Origin: JANPPS01 sp965246835
GTDB taxonomy: Bacteria > Pseudomonadota > Alphaproteobacteria > Acetobacterales > Acetobacteraceae
Direction of reading: 5' to 3'
NCBI GenBank assembly: GCA_965246835.1
Contig: CBDFFQ010000001.1
Location: forward strand, 1,550,001 to 1,614,000
DNA length: 64,000 nucleotides
Part shown: positions 14,224 through 21,383 of the stretch, piece by piece
Layout of the letters: each line of letters begins with the position of its first letter
How positions within the stretch are numbered: position 1 is the first letter of the stretch
Notes under the pieces: model-generated
What the model saw: the letters and a program-made list of their open reading frames with translations, nothing else
The model's database searches: none
What the model was told of the DNA's origin: nothing
Program-made: the position numbers and the translations under genes

Positions 14224-15176
14224 CACGGCACCACCACGACCCCCCAGGGCAGCCGCCCCACCGGCACCGATTTCGTGACCCGCAGCGCCGCCACATCGAT
14301 AACAGACAGATCGTTGCTGATGCCGTTGGTGGTATAAAGCCGCGTGCCGTCGCCCGAAAACGCCAGGTTCCACACGCGCTGCCCCACCAGCAGATACTTG
14401 GTCACGGCAAAGCTCCGCGCATCCACCACCGCCACCCGGTTGGCCGGGCCCAGCGCCACGAAGGCGGTCTTGCGATCCGGTGTGATCGCGATCCCCACGG
14501 GCTGGATGCTCTCGACCGGCACCCCCGGGATCGCGAACGGGATCGTGGCCAGGACCGTGTGCGCCGCCGAGTCGATCACCGACACGGTGCCGCCCACCTC
14601 CGCACTCACCCACACCTCGGCCCCATCCGCCGTAAACCGCGCCACCCGCGGCCGGCTGCCGACCAGCACGTTCGCAATCGGCTTCAGCGTCTTCGTGTCG
14701 ATGAAATGGGCCATGCTGGTGGTTTCGGAGGTGTTGACAAGCACGGCGCCATCCGGGCTCACGCCCATCCCCTCGGGCTCCACCCCCACCGGGATCTCGG
14801 TCACGATGCGGCCCTGCACGAGGTCGAGTACGGAGACCATGTTGTCGTTCTCGTTGGCGACATAGAGCCGGCTCCCGTCGGGGCTGAGCGCCAGCAGCTC
14901 CGGGTCCGGCCCGCTCGGCAGGATGCGGTCCACCGTCAGCGTGGCCACGTCGAGCACCTCGATATGGTCGCTGTCGCTGGTGCAGACATAGAGCTTGGCG
15001 CCGTCCCGGCTCGCGACGATGCCGCGCGGCCGGTCTCCCACCTTGATGGTCTGGGTCACGGCCAGCGTGCCACCATCGATGACAGTGACGGTGTTGTCCC
15101 GCTCGTTGGTCACGAAAATCCGCTCCGCCTGCGCCGGCGCCGCCAGCAGCAGGCACGCCAGGATCAGAGCGCGCAT
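14223..15176 (-). CDS. Periplasmic YVTN beta-propeller protein, PQQ/Lut-associated
   Basis: Exported protein of 317 aa with signal peptide MRALILACLLLAAPAQA. The mature part is a string of about seven YVTN/NHL-like blades, each with a pattern such as LYVCTSDSDHIEVLDVATL, LYVANENDNMVSVLDL and LYTTNGISNDLSVIDV. It matches the beta-propeller family found next to PQQ-dependent alcohol dehydrogenase ABC genes. The ATG lies 13 bases inside the preceding substrate-binding gene. It probably acts in the periplasm with the substrate-binding protein; metal or cofactor handling is plausible but unproven. Confidence 0.88.
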   Translation of the reverse strand: MRALILACLLLAAPAQAERIFVTNERDNTVTVIDGGTLAVTQTIKVGDRPRGIVASRDGAKLYVCTSDSDHIEVLDVATLTVDRILPSGPDPELLALSPDGSRLYVANENDNMVSVLDLVQGRIVTEIPVGVEPEGMGVSPDGAVLVNTSETTSMAHFIDTKTLKPIANVLVGSRPRVARFTADGAEVWVSAEVGGTVSVIDSAAHTVLATIPFAIPGVPVESIQPVGIAITPDRKTAFVALGPANRVAVVDARSFAVTKYLLVGQRVWNLAFSGDGTRLYTTNGISNDLSVIDVAALRVTKSVPVGRLPWGVVVVP

Positions 15177-16351
15177 GCTGTCTCCGGCCGGTCGAAACCG
15201 AGCGTGTCCAGCTCGGAGGATTGATGCAGGAAGCCGGGCTGCGGACTGACGGAGACGAGGCCGCGCCCATCGGTCAGCAGCACCGGTTGCCGCAACTGCC
15301 CGTCCCACGCCCGGAACGACAGGCGGGTGCCGCGATAGGCCGCGAGCTCGAACCGCGGACTGCGCAGATAGGCGGCGATGGCGCCGGGCTCCGTGCTCTG
15401 GCCGCGGAGCGCGGCCTCCCCCACGGCACGCACCGCCATCCAGGCGCCCTGGTCCCGCGCCGTCATCGGCCGCCCCGCCTGTTTCAGGAAACGCAGCTGC
15501 ACCTGTGTCGCCCCCCATTGCTCGAACCGCGCAAACCATGCCGTCGGCACCAGCCCGTGCGTGCCCGCCACCGGCCGCGGGTCCGTGGTGCGGAACGCCA
15601 GATCGTCCCCGAACGTGTTCTGCGTATCCGCCACCACCAGCACGTCATACGCGAGCCCCTGCGTGAACCGCGCCACCTCCGCCCCGATCGACACATGCCC
15701 GGTATCGGTCCGCTGCGCCCCGGCGTCGAACGCCCAGCGCTTATCCGCCACCACCTTCAGCTGGAACTTCCGCGCGGACCGCCGCAGCGCGTCGGCATAG
15801 GCCTGGTCCTCGGGGTCCGGCCCCTGCACGACGAACAGGTTGCGCCACCGCTTCACCGCCAGGAACTGCATCAGCGCATCGGCCAGCATCGCCCGGCTCG
15901 GCAGCAGATGCAGCACCTGCCGGCGGCAGCCCGCGCCCCGCAGCGCATCGTCCTCGCTGGTCGCGTCCAGCAACAGCGCATCGGGCGCCAGCGCCGCAAC
16001 CTCCAGCAGCAGAGGCGCTGGCAAATCCGTCACGATCAGCCGCGTGCCCGCCGCCACCATCGCCCGCGCCGCCTCCCGCACCGCCGCCGCGTCCGGTGCG
16101 ACTGCTTCCTGCAGCGCAAACTCCTGCCCGAGAAAGCGCCCCGTCGTGCGATTATCCGCCAGCGCCAGCCGCGCCCCTTGCACCCCCTCCTCGGCCGGGG
16201 GCGGATCGAGCGTGACCTGCGACACGGAACGCGACGGCGCCAGCGCCAGATACCCGATCGCCACCGTCTCGGCCCGCGTCGGTCCCGCCAGCAGCAGGGC
16301 CGGACAACAAAGGGCCAGACAACAAAGGACCAGACCGCGCACCCCCGTCAT
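15164..16351 (-). CDS. Periplasmic ABC substrate-binding protein, PQQ/Lut-associated
   Basis: A 395-aa protein related to branched-chain amino-acid receptor folds, in the class linked to PQQ-dependent alcohol dehydrogenases (also PedA/LutA-type). The signal peptide contains LVLCCLALCCPALLLAG and is encoded by three 15-bp tandem units (16296-16340). The mature protein starts near ETVAIGYLALAPSRS and includes TRLIVTDLPAPLLLEVAAL and RWRNLFVVQGPDPEDQAYAD. The chosen ATG (16349-16351) lies within a REP-like repeat and has no clear ribosome site; an in-frame GTG nine bases downstream is an alternative. It follows the cytochrome c gene after 83 bases and leads into the ABC genes. Confidence 0.85.
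   Translation of the reverse strand: MTGVRGLVLCCLALCCPALLLAGPTRAETVAIGYLALAPSRSVSQVTLDPPPAEEGVQGARLALADNRTTGRFLGQEFALQEAVAPDAAAVREAARAMVAAGTRLIVTDLPAPLLLEVAALAPDALLLDATSEDDALRGAGCRRQVLHLLPSRAMLADALMQFLAVKRWRNLFVVQGPDPEDQAYADALRRSARKFQLKVVADKRWAFDAGAQRTDTGHVSIGAEVARFTQGLAYDVLVVADTQNTFGDDLAFRTTDPRPVAGTHGLVPTAWFARFEQWGATQVQLRFLKQAGRPMTARDQGAWMAVRAVGEAALRGQSTEPGAIAAYLRSPRFELAAYRGTRLSFRAWDGQLRQPVLLTDGRGLVSVSPQPGFLHQSSELDTLGFDRPETACAL
16296..16340. repeat. Three 15-bp tandem units in a signal-peptide coding region
   Basis: Units start at 16296, 16311 and 16326. The first two read AGGGCCGGACAACAA and AGGGCCAGACAACAA; the third is degenerate. The unit length keeps the frame, so slippage would lengthen or shorten the hydrophobic core of the substrate-binding protein's signal peptide by five residues. 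Confidence 0.8.
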
Positions 16352-16432
16352 TGCGGGCGCAGCGAAGCAACCCACGGGCAACGTGCCGCGCCTGCCGCCC
16401 CTGGATTGCTTCGCCAAGCGGCTCGCAACGAC
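16347..16432. repeat. REP-like inverted repeat, family A, overlapping a start codon
   Basis: A long imperfect inverted repeat runs from CGTCATTGCGGGCGCAGCG to GCTTCGCCAAGCGGCTCGCA. It fills the gap between the cytochrome c gene and the substrate-binding protein gene. The latter's ATG (complement of 16349-16351) is part of the repeat consensus. Confidence 0.8.
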
Positions 16433-16434
16433 AT

Positions 16435-16806
16435 TTACTTCAGCGTGGCAAGATAGGCGATCAGATTGGCCCGCTCGTCCTCCTTTTTGAGCCCCACGAA
16501 GATCATGCGGGTGCCGGGCACGGTGGCGCGGGGGTCGATCAGATAGTGGTCGAGCGTCGCCTCATCCCACGTCACGGAATACGCCTTCATCGGCTCCGAG
16601 TAATTGAACCCGGCCACACTATGCGACGCGCGGCCCACCACGCCATGCAGGCTGGGCCCGATCTTGTTCTCCCCTTCCTTCACGGAATGGCAGATGCCGC
16701 ATTTGGCGAACACGATTTTCCCGGCCGCCGCATCGCCCTCCGCACAGGCGGGCAGCGCATACGCCAGCAAGGCAAAGGCAATGAGATACCGCATCGTTCC
16801 TCGCAT
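16435..16806 (-). CDS. Soluble class I cytochrome c (c2/c550-like)
   Basis: A 123-aa exported electron carrier. A signal peptide ending ALPACA precedes the heme site CGICH (residues 36-40). The sixth ligand is Met101 in PGTRMIF. The pattern IGPSLHGVVGRASHSVAGF is typical of mitochondrial-type cytochrome c/c2. It is the first gene of the minus-strand Lut/PQQ-type operon and may take electrons from a PQQ alcohol dehydrogenase encoded elsewhere. It is not an obvious XoxG/cL type. Two starts are possible, at 16806 and 16794, because the ribosome site plus ATG is duplicated; either gives a workable signal peptide. Confidence 0.9.
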   Translation of the reverse strand: MRGTMRYLIAFALLAYALPACAEGDAAAGKIVFAKCGICHSVKEGENKIGPSLHGVVGRASHSVAGFNYSEPMKAYSVTWDEATLDHYLIDPRATVPGTRMIFVGLKKEDERANLIAYLATLK

Positions 16807-16814
16807 CGTTCCTC
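16791..16814. repeat. 12-bp tandem duplication of ribosome site and start codon
   Basis: GCATCGTTCCTC occurs twice in tandem (16791-16802, 16803-16814). On the minus strand each copy reads GAGGAACGATGC, so each has its own GAGG and ATG in the cytochrome c frame. Confidence 0.85.
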
Positions 16815-16943
16815 CGGCCGCTTCTTCGGGAGCGTTCAGGCAGTATGAGCGCGCCGCCGGGTTTGTCGAGCCACGATACGGGTTTCCATTCCGCGCGGGA
16901 CCGCCGTAGCATGGCCGCCAAGAACGACGAGGGGACGACCAAC

Positions 16944-17249
16944 ATGCTGGTGATCGCGGTCATGTATCCGGCCGGAAGCGGCGCGTTCGACCATTCCTAC
17001 TACCGCGGCACCCACATGCCGATGGTCCGCCGCCTCTGGGAGCCCATGGGCCTCACCGCCACGCAGGTCATGCTCGGCGTCCCGGCGCCGGATGGGGCGG
17101 AACCGGCCTATGTCGTCACCACCCTGCTGACCTTCGAGGGCATGGCGCAGTTCACCGAGGCCGCCGCCGCCCATGGCCGCGAGATCTTCGCCGACATCCC
17201 GAACTTCACCGCCGCCAAACCGGCCCTGCTGTTCAACGAACCGGTCTGA
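16944..17249 (+). CDS. EthD-family small protein
   Basis: A 101-aa protein of the EthD/ferredoxin-like alpha-beta fold. Features are VMYPAGSGAFDHSYYRGTHMP near the N-terminus, with the family's conserved His in THMP, and FADIPNFTAAKPALLFNEPV at the end. EthD-like proteins accompany degradative or oxidative pathways, often without known catalysis. The ATG at 16944 fits the family's N-terminus and has GAGGGG upstream; an in-frame ATG at 16911 is possible. The stop overlaps the S-formylglutathione hydrolase start by one base, so it is the first gene of the plus-strand formaldehyde operon. Confidence 0.8.
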   Translation: MLVIAVMYPAGSGAFDHSYYRGTHMPMVRRLWEPMGLTATQVMLGVPAPDGAEPAYVVTTLLTFEGMAQFTEAAAAHGREIFADIPNFTAAKPALLFNEPV

Positions 17250-18076
17250 TGGACACTCGCAGCCGTCACGCCTGCTTCGGCGGCACCATGGGCTTCTACA
17301 CCCACGCCTCCACAGCCACCGGCACGCCCATGCGCTTCGCCGTCTACGAACCGCCCCAAGCCGCCCGTGCCCCCTGCCCGGCGCTCTATTACCTCGCCGG
17401 CCTCACCTGCACGGAAGAAACCTTCGCCATCAAGGCCGGCGCCCAACGCCTCGCTGCCGAGCATGGCCTGGTGCTGGTCATGCCCGACACCAGCCCCCGG
17501 GGGCTCGACCTTCCCGGCGACAGCGACAGCTGGGATTTCGGCGTCGGCGCCGGGTTCTACCTCGATGCGACCGTGGCGCCCTGGTCCGCCCATTACCGCA
17601 TGGCGACCTACATCTCCCAGGAACTGCCCGCGCTGATCGAGGCGACCTTCCCAGTCCGCCCCGGCCGCCGCGGCATCTTCGGGCACTCCATGGGCGGCCA
17701 CGGCGCGTTGGTCACGGCACTCCGCGACCCCACCCGGTGGCACTCCGTCAGCGCCTTCGCCCCTCTCGCCAACCCGGTGGCGGTCCCCTGGGGTCAAAAG
17801 GCGTTCACCGGCTATTTGGGCCCCGACCAGGCTGCCTGGGCCGCCTGGGATGCGAGCCTGCTGATGCGCGCCCGTCCCTATCCCGGCCCGATCCTCGTGG
17901 ATCAAGGCACGGACGACCAATTCCTCGCCAGCCAACTGCATCCGGATGCCCTGGAGCAGGCCGCCGCCGGGCAGGATCTCACGCTCCGCCGCCAACCCGG
18001 CGACCACAGCTACTGGTTCATCCAGACTTTTATTCATGACCACATCGCGCACCATGCGCGGCAGCTCCTGGGATAA
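17249..18076 (+). CDS. fghA: S-formylglutathione hydrolase
   Basis: Serine esterase that splits S-formylglutathione into glutathione and formate, the last step of glutathione-dependent formaldehyde oxidation. The protein is 275 aa, the normal size. The N-terminus (RHACFGGTMGFYTHAS) and LYYLAGLTCTEETF are family hallmarks. The nucleophile is Ser147 in GHSMGGHGA; the Asp is in VDQGTDDQF and the His in GDHSYWF. Its neighbours, Gfa downstream and the Lut/PQQ-type operon on the other strand, point to oxidation of formaldehyde from methanol or other C1 sources. The glutathione-dependent formaldehyde dehydrogenase itself is not in the window. Confidence 0.96.
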   Translation: MDTRSRHACFGGTMGFYTHASTATGTPMRFAVYEPPQAARAPCPALYYLAGLTCTEETFAIKAGAQRLAAEHGLVLVMPDTSPRGLDLPGDSDSWDFGVGAGFYLDATVAPWSAHYRMATYISQELPALIEATFPVRPGRRGIFGHSMGGHGALVTALRDPTRWHSVSAFAPLANPVAVPWGQKAFTGYLGPDQAAWAAWDASLLMRARPYPGPILVDQGTDDQFLASQLHPDALEQAAAGQDLTLRRQPGDHSYWFIQTFIHDHIAHHARQLLG

Positions 18077-18081
18077 CAGCA

Positions 18082-18423
18082 ATGCGGCACTGGGTACTGG
18101 CGTGCCTGCTGTTCTCCGGTCCCGCTCTGGCGCAGGACGCGAAGGAGCGCATCCAGTTCTGGAACACCACCACCAGCACCATCATCCACCTGGTCATGGC
18201 TCCCGCGGGCACGCAGGAATTCGGCCCCGACCAATGCCTGAACGACCGCGACGGCGAGGTGAGCCACGATGAACGCCTGCGGCTGACGGGCGTGACGCCG
18301 GGCCGCTACGACATCAGGCTCCAAACCAAGGCCGGCAAGACCTGCCTGATCCGCAACGTGGCCGTCGCCACCACCCGTGTCGCCTTCACGCTGGCGGATG
18401 CCGACCTCACCGACTGCCACTGA
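18082..18423 (+). CDS. Small secreted protein with partial EF-hand-like loop
   Basis: A 113-aa protein with signal peptide MRHWVLACLLFSGPALAQ. The mature part looks like a small beta-sandwich with three cysteines (52, 88, 112). The stretch LNDRDGEVSHDE (53-64) matches an EF-hand loop at positions 3, 5, 6, 8 and 12 (D55, D57, G58, V60, E64) but has Leu at position 1. It lies between S-formylglutathione hydrolase and a TonB receptor, with six bases to the former and one to the latter. In a Lut-like context a periplasmic metal-binding role is an attractive but untested idea. I do not recognise a named family with certainty. Confidence 0.75.
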   Translation: MRHWVLACLLFSGPALAQDAKERIQFWNTTTSTIIHLVMAPAGTQEFGPDQCLNDRDGEVSHDERLRLTGVTPGRYDIRLQTKAGKTCLIRNVAVATTRVAFTLADADLTDCH

Positions 18424-18424
18424 C

Positions 18425-20695
18425 ATGCGGCCACTGCCGGCCCTCCTGCTCCTGCCCACCCTCGCTTTCGCCCAACCCGCCCCCGACATCGACGTCGTGG
18501 TCACCGCCCCGCTCCCCGGCGCCACCGCCGAGCGGGATAAGGTGCCCGGCGCCACCCAGGTGCTTCGCCGCGAAGACCTCCAGCGCACCGGCCCCGCCAG
18601 TGCGCTCCGTGCGTTGGATGAGCGCGTGGGTGGCGTCGCGCTCGGCCAATCCGTCGGCAACGAGTTCCAGCCCACCCTCGTCTATCGCGGCTACGAAGCC
18701 TCCCCCCTCGCCGGCAACGCGCAGGGCCTGGCCGTCTATCTCAACGGCACCCGCTTCAACGCCCCGTTCGGCGACACCACCAACTGGGACCTGATCCCCG
18801 ACATCGCCGTCGATCGGATCGAGCTCGCGGGCAGCAACCCCGCCTTCGGCCTCAACGCCCTCGGCGGCGCCGTCACGGTCAAGCTGAAAGACGGGTTCAG
18901 CTACCACGGCGCGCAACTCGAACTCTCCGGCGGCTCCTTCGGGCGCATCCAGGGCTCCGCGCAATACGGCGTGCGCGCCGGCAACTGGGCCGCCTACGTC
19001 GCGGGGTCCGCCCTGAACGAGGATGGCTGGCGCGACCGCTCTCCCTCGCAGCTGCGCCAGATCTACGGCGATGTCGGCTATCGCGGTGACCGCACGGAGC
19101 TGCACCTCAGCCTGCTCGGCGTCAGCAACAATCTTACGGGCAACGGACCCACACCGGTGGACCTGCTCGCCGCCAGTCGCAGCGCGGTCTTCACGACCCC
19201 TGACCAGACCCGCAACAAATATCTGCGCGTCAGCCTGAGCGGCACGCATGAAGTCAACGACGCGCTGCAGCTTCAGGCCAGCGCCTATTACAGCAACCTC
19301 GCTCAGCGCACCTATAACGGCAACGCCTCCGACACGTCCCCGTGCGCGGAGGACGGCGCTTTCACCTGCTTCAACGGCGGCGGCGTTTTGACCACACGGG
19401 GCGGTCAGCGCGTGCCGGCGCGCACTGCCGGGCCGTTCGCCCAGCTGGACGAGACCGCGACCGACAGCAACGCCTACGGCCTCACGCTGCAAGGCACCCA
19501 CAAGCACACCCTGTTCGGCCGGCCCAACCGCGTGCTGGTGGGTGGCAGCTTCGATGGCGGCCGCACCCTGTTCTCCGCCCGCACCAGCCTCGGCGCCCTC
19601 ACACCGGATCGCAGCTACGCCGGGCCGGGGATCGTGATCGACCAGGCGGAAGGCTCCATCACGCCCGTGCGCCTCGCCGCGACCTCAGCCTATGCCGGCC
19701 TCTATGCCGCCGACACGCTGGAGGTGACGCCGGCGCTGACCCTCACCGTCTCCGCCCGGCTGAACGCCGCCCAGATCGACCTCGAGGACCGCACCGGCAC
19801 CGCGCTGAACGGCCGCCACAGCTATTTCCGCGTGAACCCGGCCGCCGGCGCCACCTACGCGATCACCCCGGGCATCACCGCCTATGCCGGCTATGCCGAG
19901 GCCAACCGCGCGCCCACGCCCGCCGAACTCTCCTGCGCCTCCCCCGCAAGCCCCTGCAGCCTCACCAACTTCTTCGTGTCGGACCCGTCCTTGAAGCAAG
20001 TCGTGGCCCATACCTGGGAGGCCGGCCTCCGCGGCCGGTTCGCGGCGGGGGCCGGCAAGGTCACCTGGAACGCCGGCCTGTTCCGCACCGATAGCGACGA
20101 CGACATCCTGTTTGCCGGAAGCGCCATCCAGGGCCGCGGCTTCTTCCAGAACGTGGGATCGACCCGGCGCCAAGGCATAGAAGCCGGCATCGCCTACCGC
20201 CAAGACGGCCTGCTGCTCCACGCCGACTACGCCTACACCGACGCCACCTTCCGCACCGCTTTCACCGCCGGCAGCCAGAACAACCCCGGCGCCGACGCCA
20301 ACGGCCAGGTCGCGGTCCGCCCCGGCAACCTGATCCCCGGCATCCCCGCCCACCGCCTCAAGCTCGGCGTGCACTATGACGTGCTGCCGGACTGGACGAT
20401 CGGCGCCACCGCCATCGCCAGCAGCGGCCGGGTGCTGCAAGGGGACCCCTCGAACATCGCGGCCAAGACGGGCGGCTATTTCGTGCTGAACCTCAACACG
20501 AGCTACCGCGTCACACCGAACGTGGAAGTATTCGGCCTCGTGCAGAACGCGACCGGCGCAAAATACGCGACCTTCGGCGGCTTCTCCCCGGTGGGCCTGG
20601 TGCCGATCCAGCAGGCGCCGGGCACCACGAACACCCGCAGCCTGACGCCCGGCGCGCCGGTGGCTGGCTTCGGCGGCGTGCGCGTCACGTTCTGA
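18425..20695 (+). CDS. TonB-dependent outer-membrane receptor (LutH-like candidate)
   Basis: A 756-aa outer-membrane receptor. The signal peptide is MRPLPALLLLPTLAFA, then a TonB-box-like DIDVVVTA at 21-28. The plug domain includes VPGATQVLRREDLQRTG and IELAGSNPAFGLNALGGAV. A long beta-barrel follows, ending in VRVTF with the C-terminal Phe needed for barrel assembly. The ATG at 18425 begins two bases after the previous stop. Such receptors import siderophores, cobalamin or metal chelates. The Lut-type ABC genes opposite and the C1 genes around it favour uptake of a lanthanide chelate, as with LutH of methylotrophs; iron is the main alternative. Confidence 0.88.
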   Translation: MRPLPALLLLPTLAFAQPAPDIDVVVTAPLPGATAERDKVPGATQVLRREDLQRTGPASALRALDERVGGVALGQSVGNEFQPTLVYRGYEASPLAGNAQGLAVYLNGTRFNAPFGDTTNWDLIPDIAVDRIELAGSNPAFGLNALGGAVTVKLKDGFSYHGAQLELSGGSFGRIQGSAQYGVRAGNWAAYVAGSALNEDGWRDRSPSQLRQIYGDVGYRGDRTELHLSLLGVSNNLTGNGPTPVDLLAASRSAVFTTPDQTRNKYLRVSLSGTHEVNDALQLQASAYYSNLAQRTYNGNASDTSPCAEDGAFTCFNGGGVLTTRGGQRVPARTAGPFAQLDETATDSNAYGLTLQGTHKHTLFGRPNRVLVGGSFDGGRTLFSARTSLGALTPDRSYAGPGIVIDQAEGSITPVRLAATSAYAGLYAADTLEVTPALTLTVSARLNAAQIDLEDRTGTALNGRHSYFRVNPAAGATYAITPGITAYAGYAEANRAPTPAELSCASPASPCSLTNFFVSDPSLKQVVAHTWEAGLRGRFAAGAGKVTWNAGLFRTDSDDDILFAGSAIQGRGFFQNVGSTRRQGIEAGIAYRQDGLLLHADYAYTDATFRTAFTAGSQNNPGADANGQVAVRPGNLIPGIPAHRLKLGVHYDVLPDWTIGATAIASSGRVLQGDPSNIAAKTGGYFVLNLNTSYRVTPNVEVFGLVQNATGAKYATFGGFSPVGLVPIQQAPGTTNTRSLTPGAPVAGFGGVRVTF

Positions 20696-20764
20696 ATCGT
20701 TGCGGCCAGCCCCCATTCCCGGTGTAGCATCGCGCGCCACCATAATAAGAACCGGAGGATAACG

Positions 20765-21340
20765 ATGGCCATCTCGATCCACCCGTCCGTGGACCACGGC
20801 GTGCATGCCGCCCGCGCCGACTTTGCCGGCGGCACCCTCACCTGCCACTGTCCAACCGACCCGGTCACCGTCTCGGTCGGCGCGCAGACCGCGCACAATC
20901 ATGCCTGCGGCTGCTCCAAATGCTGGAAACCGAAGGGGGCCTTGTTCTCCGTCGTCGCCGTCGTGGCACGGGACAAGCTGCATGTGACGGCACATGCGGA
21001 GAAGCTCCACGTCGTGGACCCCGCCGCCACCATCCAGCGCCATGCCTGCCGCGGCTGCGGCGTGCACATGTTCGGCCGCATCGAGAACAAGGACCACCCA
21101 TTCTACGGCCTGGATTTCGTGCACACCGAACTCTCGAAGGAACCCGGCTGGGCCGCCCCCGGTTTCGCCGCCTTCGTCTCCTCCATCATCGAACAGGGCG
21201 CACCACCGGACCAGATGGGCGCCGTGCGCGCCCGCCTGCATGAGCTCGGCCTCGAGCCCTATGACTGCCTCAGCCCGCCGCTCATGGACGCGATCGCGAC
21301 CCATGTGGCCAAAAGCCGGGGCATCCAAGCGGCGGCTTAG
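20765..21340 (+). CDS. gfa: S-(hydroxymethyl)glutathione synthase / glutathione-dependent formaldehyde-activating enzyme
   Basis: Zinc protein that promotes condensation of formaldehyde with glutathione. The 191-aa length and cysteine pattern match the family: C27 and C29, then C48, C50 and C53 in HACGCSKC, then C95 and C98 in HACRGCGVH. A good GGAGG ribosome site precedes the ATG by six bases. It completes, with fghA, two steps of the glutathione route for formaldehyde removal. The gene is 69 bases after the TonB receptor gene and ends at a strong hairpin. Confidence 0.95.
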   Translation: MAISIHPSVDHGVHAARADFAGGTLTCHCPTDPVTVSVGAQTAHNHACGCSKCWKPKGALFSVVAVVARDKLHVTAHAEKLHVVDPAATIQRHACRGCGVHMFGRIENKDHPFYGLDFVHTELSKEPGWAAPGFAAFVSSIIEQGAPPDQMGAVRARLHELGLEPYDCLSPPLMDAIATHVAKSRGIQAAA

Positions 21341-21350
21341 TCGCCGGAAG

Positions 21351-21374
21351 ACCCTCTCCCGTCCGCGGGAGAGG
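21351..21374. terminator. Bidirectional hairpin between gfa and the PEP-CTERM gene
   Basis: A perfect 10-bp stem (CCCTCTCCCG with CGGGAGAGGG) with loop TCCG sits in the 43-base gap between two converging genes. No T-run follows, so termination may rely on the stem alone or on Rho. Confidence 0.7.
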
Positions 21375-21383
21375 GCCACTCCG

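Noticed and set aside
16435..16806. Assignment as XoxG (methanol dehydrogenase cytochrome cL)
   Set aside because: The protein is a short c2-like cytochrome and lacks the size and pattern expected of cL; no xoxF is adjacent.
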